From: an uncultured Actinomycetes bacterium
GTDB lineage: Bacteria; Actinomycetota; Actinomycetes; Mycobacteriales; Mycobacteriaceae
Assembly: GCA_903884065.1 (NCBI GenBank)
Contig: CAISDL010000045.1
Location: 26,198-90,197, forward strand
Reading direction: 5' to 3'
DNA: 64,000 bases
Shown: one piece after another, positions 62,017 through 64,000 of the stretch
How the letters are laid out: each line of letters begins with the position of its first letter
Position numbering within the stretch: position 1 is the stretch's first letter
The notes under the pieces: generated by a model
What the model saw: only the letters and a program-made list of their open reading frames with translations
The model's database searches: none
Told to the model about the DNA's origin: nothing
Made by a program: the position numbers and the translations under genes

Positions 62017-64000
62017 CTAGGGGCTGCCGGGAGTTCCGTCCTTACCGGCGTTGCCGCCGGTTGTGCCGGGGTTGCCGCCGGCCCCACCGGAGCCGCCGAT
62101 GCCGATGGTGCCGCCGTTACCGCCGTTACCGCCGTTACCGCCGTTACCGGTCCCGGAGCTGTTTCCGTTTCCGCCCGTCCCGCCGCTGCCACCGTTACCC
62201 GACGGGGTGGGCGGCGTCGGGTTGCCCGCTGCTCCAGTGGTGCCGTCCGCACCGGTCGTAGAACCGGTTCCGCCAACACCTCCGGCGCCACCGGCGCCGA
62301 CAACGGTGCTTCCGGGATTGCCACCCGTGTTTCCGTTGCCGCCAGTGCCGCCGTTGCCGCTGTTACCCGCATTCGCGTTCCAGCCGTTGCCGCCAGTGCC
62401 GCCGTTGCCGCCGGCACTGGCGTTACCGCCGGTTCCGCCGGTACCACCGGCGCCACCCGCGCCATCAGCGCCCGTGGACGATTGGGCCAGGCCGCCTGCG
62501 CCGCCTGCGCCGCCGGTTCCGCCGGCGCCAGCGGGGCCGCCGCCGTTGCCGCCCGTGCCGCCGTTCGCTCCGTTCGGTTTGCCGGCTTGAGTGGCATTGC
62601 CGCCCGAGCCACCGTTGCCGCCGTTGGTGGTGCCCCCGGTTCCGCCTTGACCACCGGTGCCGCCTGCGCCGCCGTTGCCCGAGGCCGTTCCGCCCTTACC
62701 GCCGGAGCCACCAGCACCGCCGGTTCCGCCCACACCGCCCTGAACGGCTCCGTTGGCACCGTTGCCACCAGTGCCCGGCGTCGGGAAGATGAAGGACCCG
62801 TTGGATCCGTTGGACCCGTCTTTGCCGACACCGGTGCCCAACCCTCCCAGGGCACCGTTACCGCCATTACCGCCGTTACCGGCACCGAGGGCGTCGCCGC
62901 CAATACCGCCGGCGCCGCCCGCGGTTCCAACGGCGCTCGCGTTACCGCCGTTGCCGCCGTTGCCCCCGTTGCCCGAGACCGTTCCGCCCTTGCCGCCGTC
63001 ACCGCCCTTGGCGCCGCCGGCCCGGGCGTTGCCGCCGTTGCCGCCATTGCCGAGCTTGCCGCCGTCACCGGCAGCGCCTCCGGCGCCGCCGGTCGGTGCA
63101 CCCAGGCCGCCGTTGCCACCATTTCCGGAGGGACCGGCCGGCAGGACTCCGTCGGCGCCCGTGGCGCCGTCCGTGGCGCCGGTTCCCCCGGCTCCACCGG
63201 TGCCCACGGCGGTGCCGGGGTCACCTCCGTTGCCGCCCTTGCCGCCGGCACCACCGGAGCTACCGCCACCGGCCGCACCACCGTTGCCGCCGACGCCGAT
63301 GTTGCCGCCGCCACCGCCGTCACCACCGTCACCGACCCAGGGCACGAGGAAGAACAGCGAGCCACTGCCGGCGTTGCCGCCGACGCCGCCGGTCCCGCCG
63401 TTACCGCCGTTACCGGCGTTGCCACCGCGGCCACCGGTGCCCAGAATCGGGTCGGCCCCGTCGCCCCCTCGACCTCCGACTCCGCCGGCGCCACCGCGGC
63501 CGCCCAGACCGCCGTCACCGCCGCGGCCGAAGACCTTGCTGCCGGCGCCACCGTTACCGCCGGCGCCACCGATTCCCGCATCGTTGAGGGCACTGCCGCC
63601 GTCACCGCCGGCGGGCGACAAGAGCGGGAAACCATCGGTTCCGGGTGTTCCAGACGTCCCGGGCGAGCCCTCGCCGCCGCGTCCGCCCGCGCCGCCGTTG
63701 CCGACGACCGCGAGCTTGCCGGCGTTACCGCCGGCGCCGCCGTTGCCCGCGGCGGTCAGCGGAACCAGGGCCGCGCCTCCGGTGCCGCCCTTTCCGCCGT
63801 TGCCGAAGAAGGTCGCCCCGTCGCCGCCGCTGGCACCGGTTCCACCGGCGACGCCCACAAGACGGGTTGCCGCGCCGGCACCGCCCTGGCCGCCGTTGCC
63901 GACGAACCAGCCGCCGTTGCCGGCGAGACCGGCCGCCCCGCCCGCAGTGCCGCCGGCACCGCCTGCGCCACCATCGCCTCCGTTGGCCCAGAACCCGATC
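62017..64000 (-). CDS. PGRS-type Gly-Ala/Gly-Asn-rich repetitive protein, N-terminus outside window
   Basis: GGNGGNGG/GGAGGTGG repeats ending [13 protein letters not shown]; the frame remains open past the ORF-track start (63858) to base 64000. Confidence 0.88.
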   Translation of the reverse strand, partial: IGFWANGGDGGAGGAGGTAGGAAGLAGNGGWFVGNGGQGGAGAATRLVGVAGGTGASGGDGATFFGNGGKGGTGGAALVPLTAAGNGGAGGNAGKLAVVGNGGAGGRGGEGSPGTSGTPGTDGFPLLSPAGGDGGSALNDAGIGGAGGNGGAGSKVFGRGGDGGLGGRGGAGGVGGRGGDGADPILGTGGRGGNAGNGGNGGTGGVGGNAGSGSLFFLVPWVGDGGDGGGGGNIGVGGNGGAAGGGSSGGAGGKGGNGGDPGTAVGTGGAGGTGATDGATGADGVLPAGPSGNGGNGGLGAPTGGAGGAAGDGGKLGNGGNGGNARAGGAKGGDGGKGGTVSGNGGNGGNGGNASAVGTAGGAGGIGGDALGAGNGGNGGNGALGGLGTGVGKDGSNGSNGSFIFPTPGTGGNGANGAVQGGVGGTGGAGGSGGKGGTASGNGGAGGTGGQGGTGGTTNGGNGGSGGNATQAGKPNGANGGTGGNGGGPAGAGGTGGAGGAGGLAQSSTGADGAGGAGGTGGTGGNASAGGNGGTGGNGWNANAGNSGNGGTGGNGNTGGNPGSTVVGAGGAGGVGGTGSTTGADGTTGAAGNPTPPTPSGNGGSGGTGGNGNSSGTGNGGNGGNGGNGGTIGIGGSGGAGGNPGTTGGNAGKDGTPGSP

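Noticed and set aside
62051-62590. Proline-rich plus-strand [14 protein letters not shown]
   Set aside because: Exact antisense of GGxGG PGRS repeats; composition explained by the minus-strand gene.
62017-64000. Dense short repeats that could be mistaken for CRISPR or satellite DNA
   Set aside because: Repeats are in-frame GGxGG codon periodicity without uniform repeat/spacer structure; no cas genes seen.

Overview
High-GC mycobacterial chromosome segment. Gene order closely follows M. tuberculosis Rv3001c-Rv3046c from memory (ilvC-ilvN-ilvB, cfp6, DoxX, lppZ, gatB, pfkA, gatA-gatC, ACT protein, ligA, Rv3015c-like, mnmA, iscS, etfA-etfB, the methylglucose-lipopolysaccharide-type cluster, serB2, ctaD, fecB, adhC, Rv3046c). 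Several accessory insertions interrupt this backbone. The largest, about 8.6-20.7 kb, is a uniformly oriented, mostly overlapping operon for a Huc-like (group 2a-type) [NiFe]-hydrogenase. It carries an upstream GAF-histidine kinase/LuxR two-component system, accessory genes (protease, TPR, NifU-Rieske, NHL, unknown) and an apparently translationally coupled cytochrome P450 as its last gene. Both window ends lie inside PGRS-type Gly-rich genes. The left one is missing from the supplied ORF track (GTG start, runs off the edge); it reads as a Sec-exported PGRS protein with a PecA-like aspartic protease domain and no PE domain. Other notable signals: a candidate leaderless leader-peptide attenuator in front of ilvBNC; a 34-bp tandem hairpin array that copies the 3' end of gatB; in-frame minisatellites in two genes; a Calx-beta/class 3 lipase fusion; a HAD-like protein lacking the nucleophile Asp; a VapBC pair; and a small-membrane-protein/PrsW pair. 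No rRNA, tRNA, CRISPR array or insertion sequence was recognised by eye. No database search or folding program was run; all family calls come from motifs and remembered homologues.
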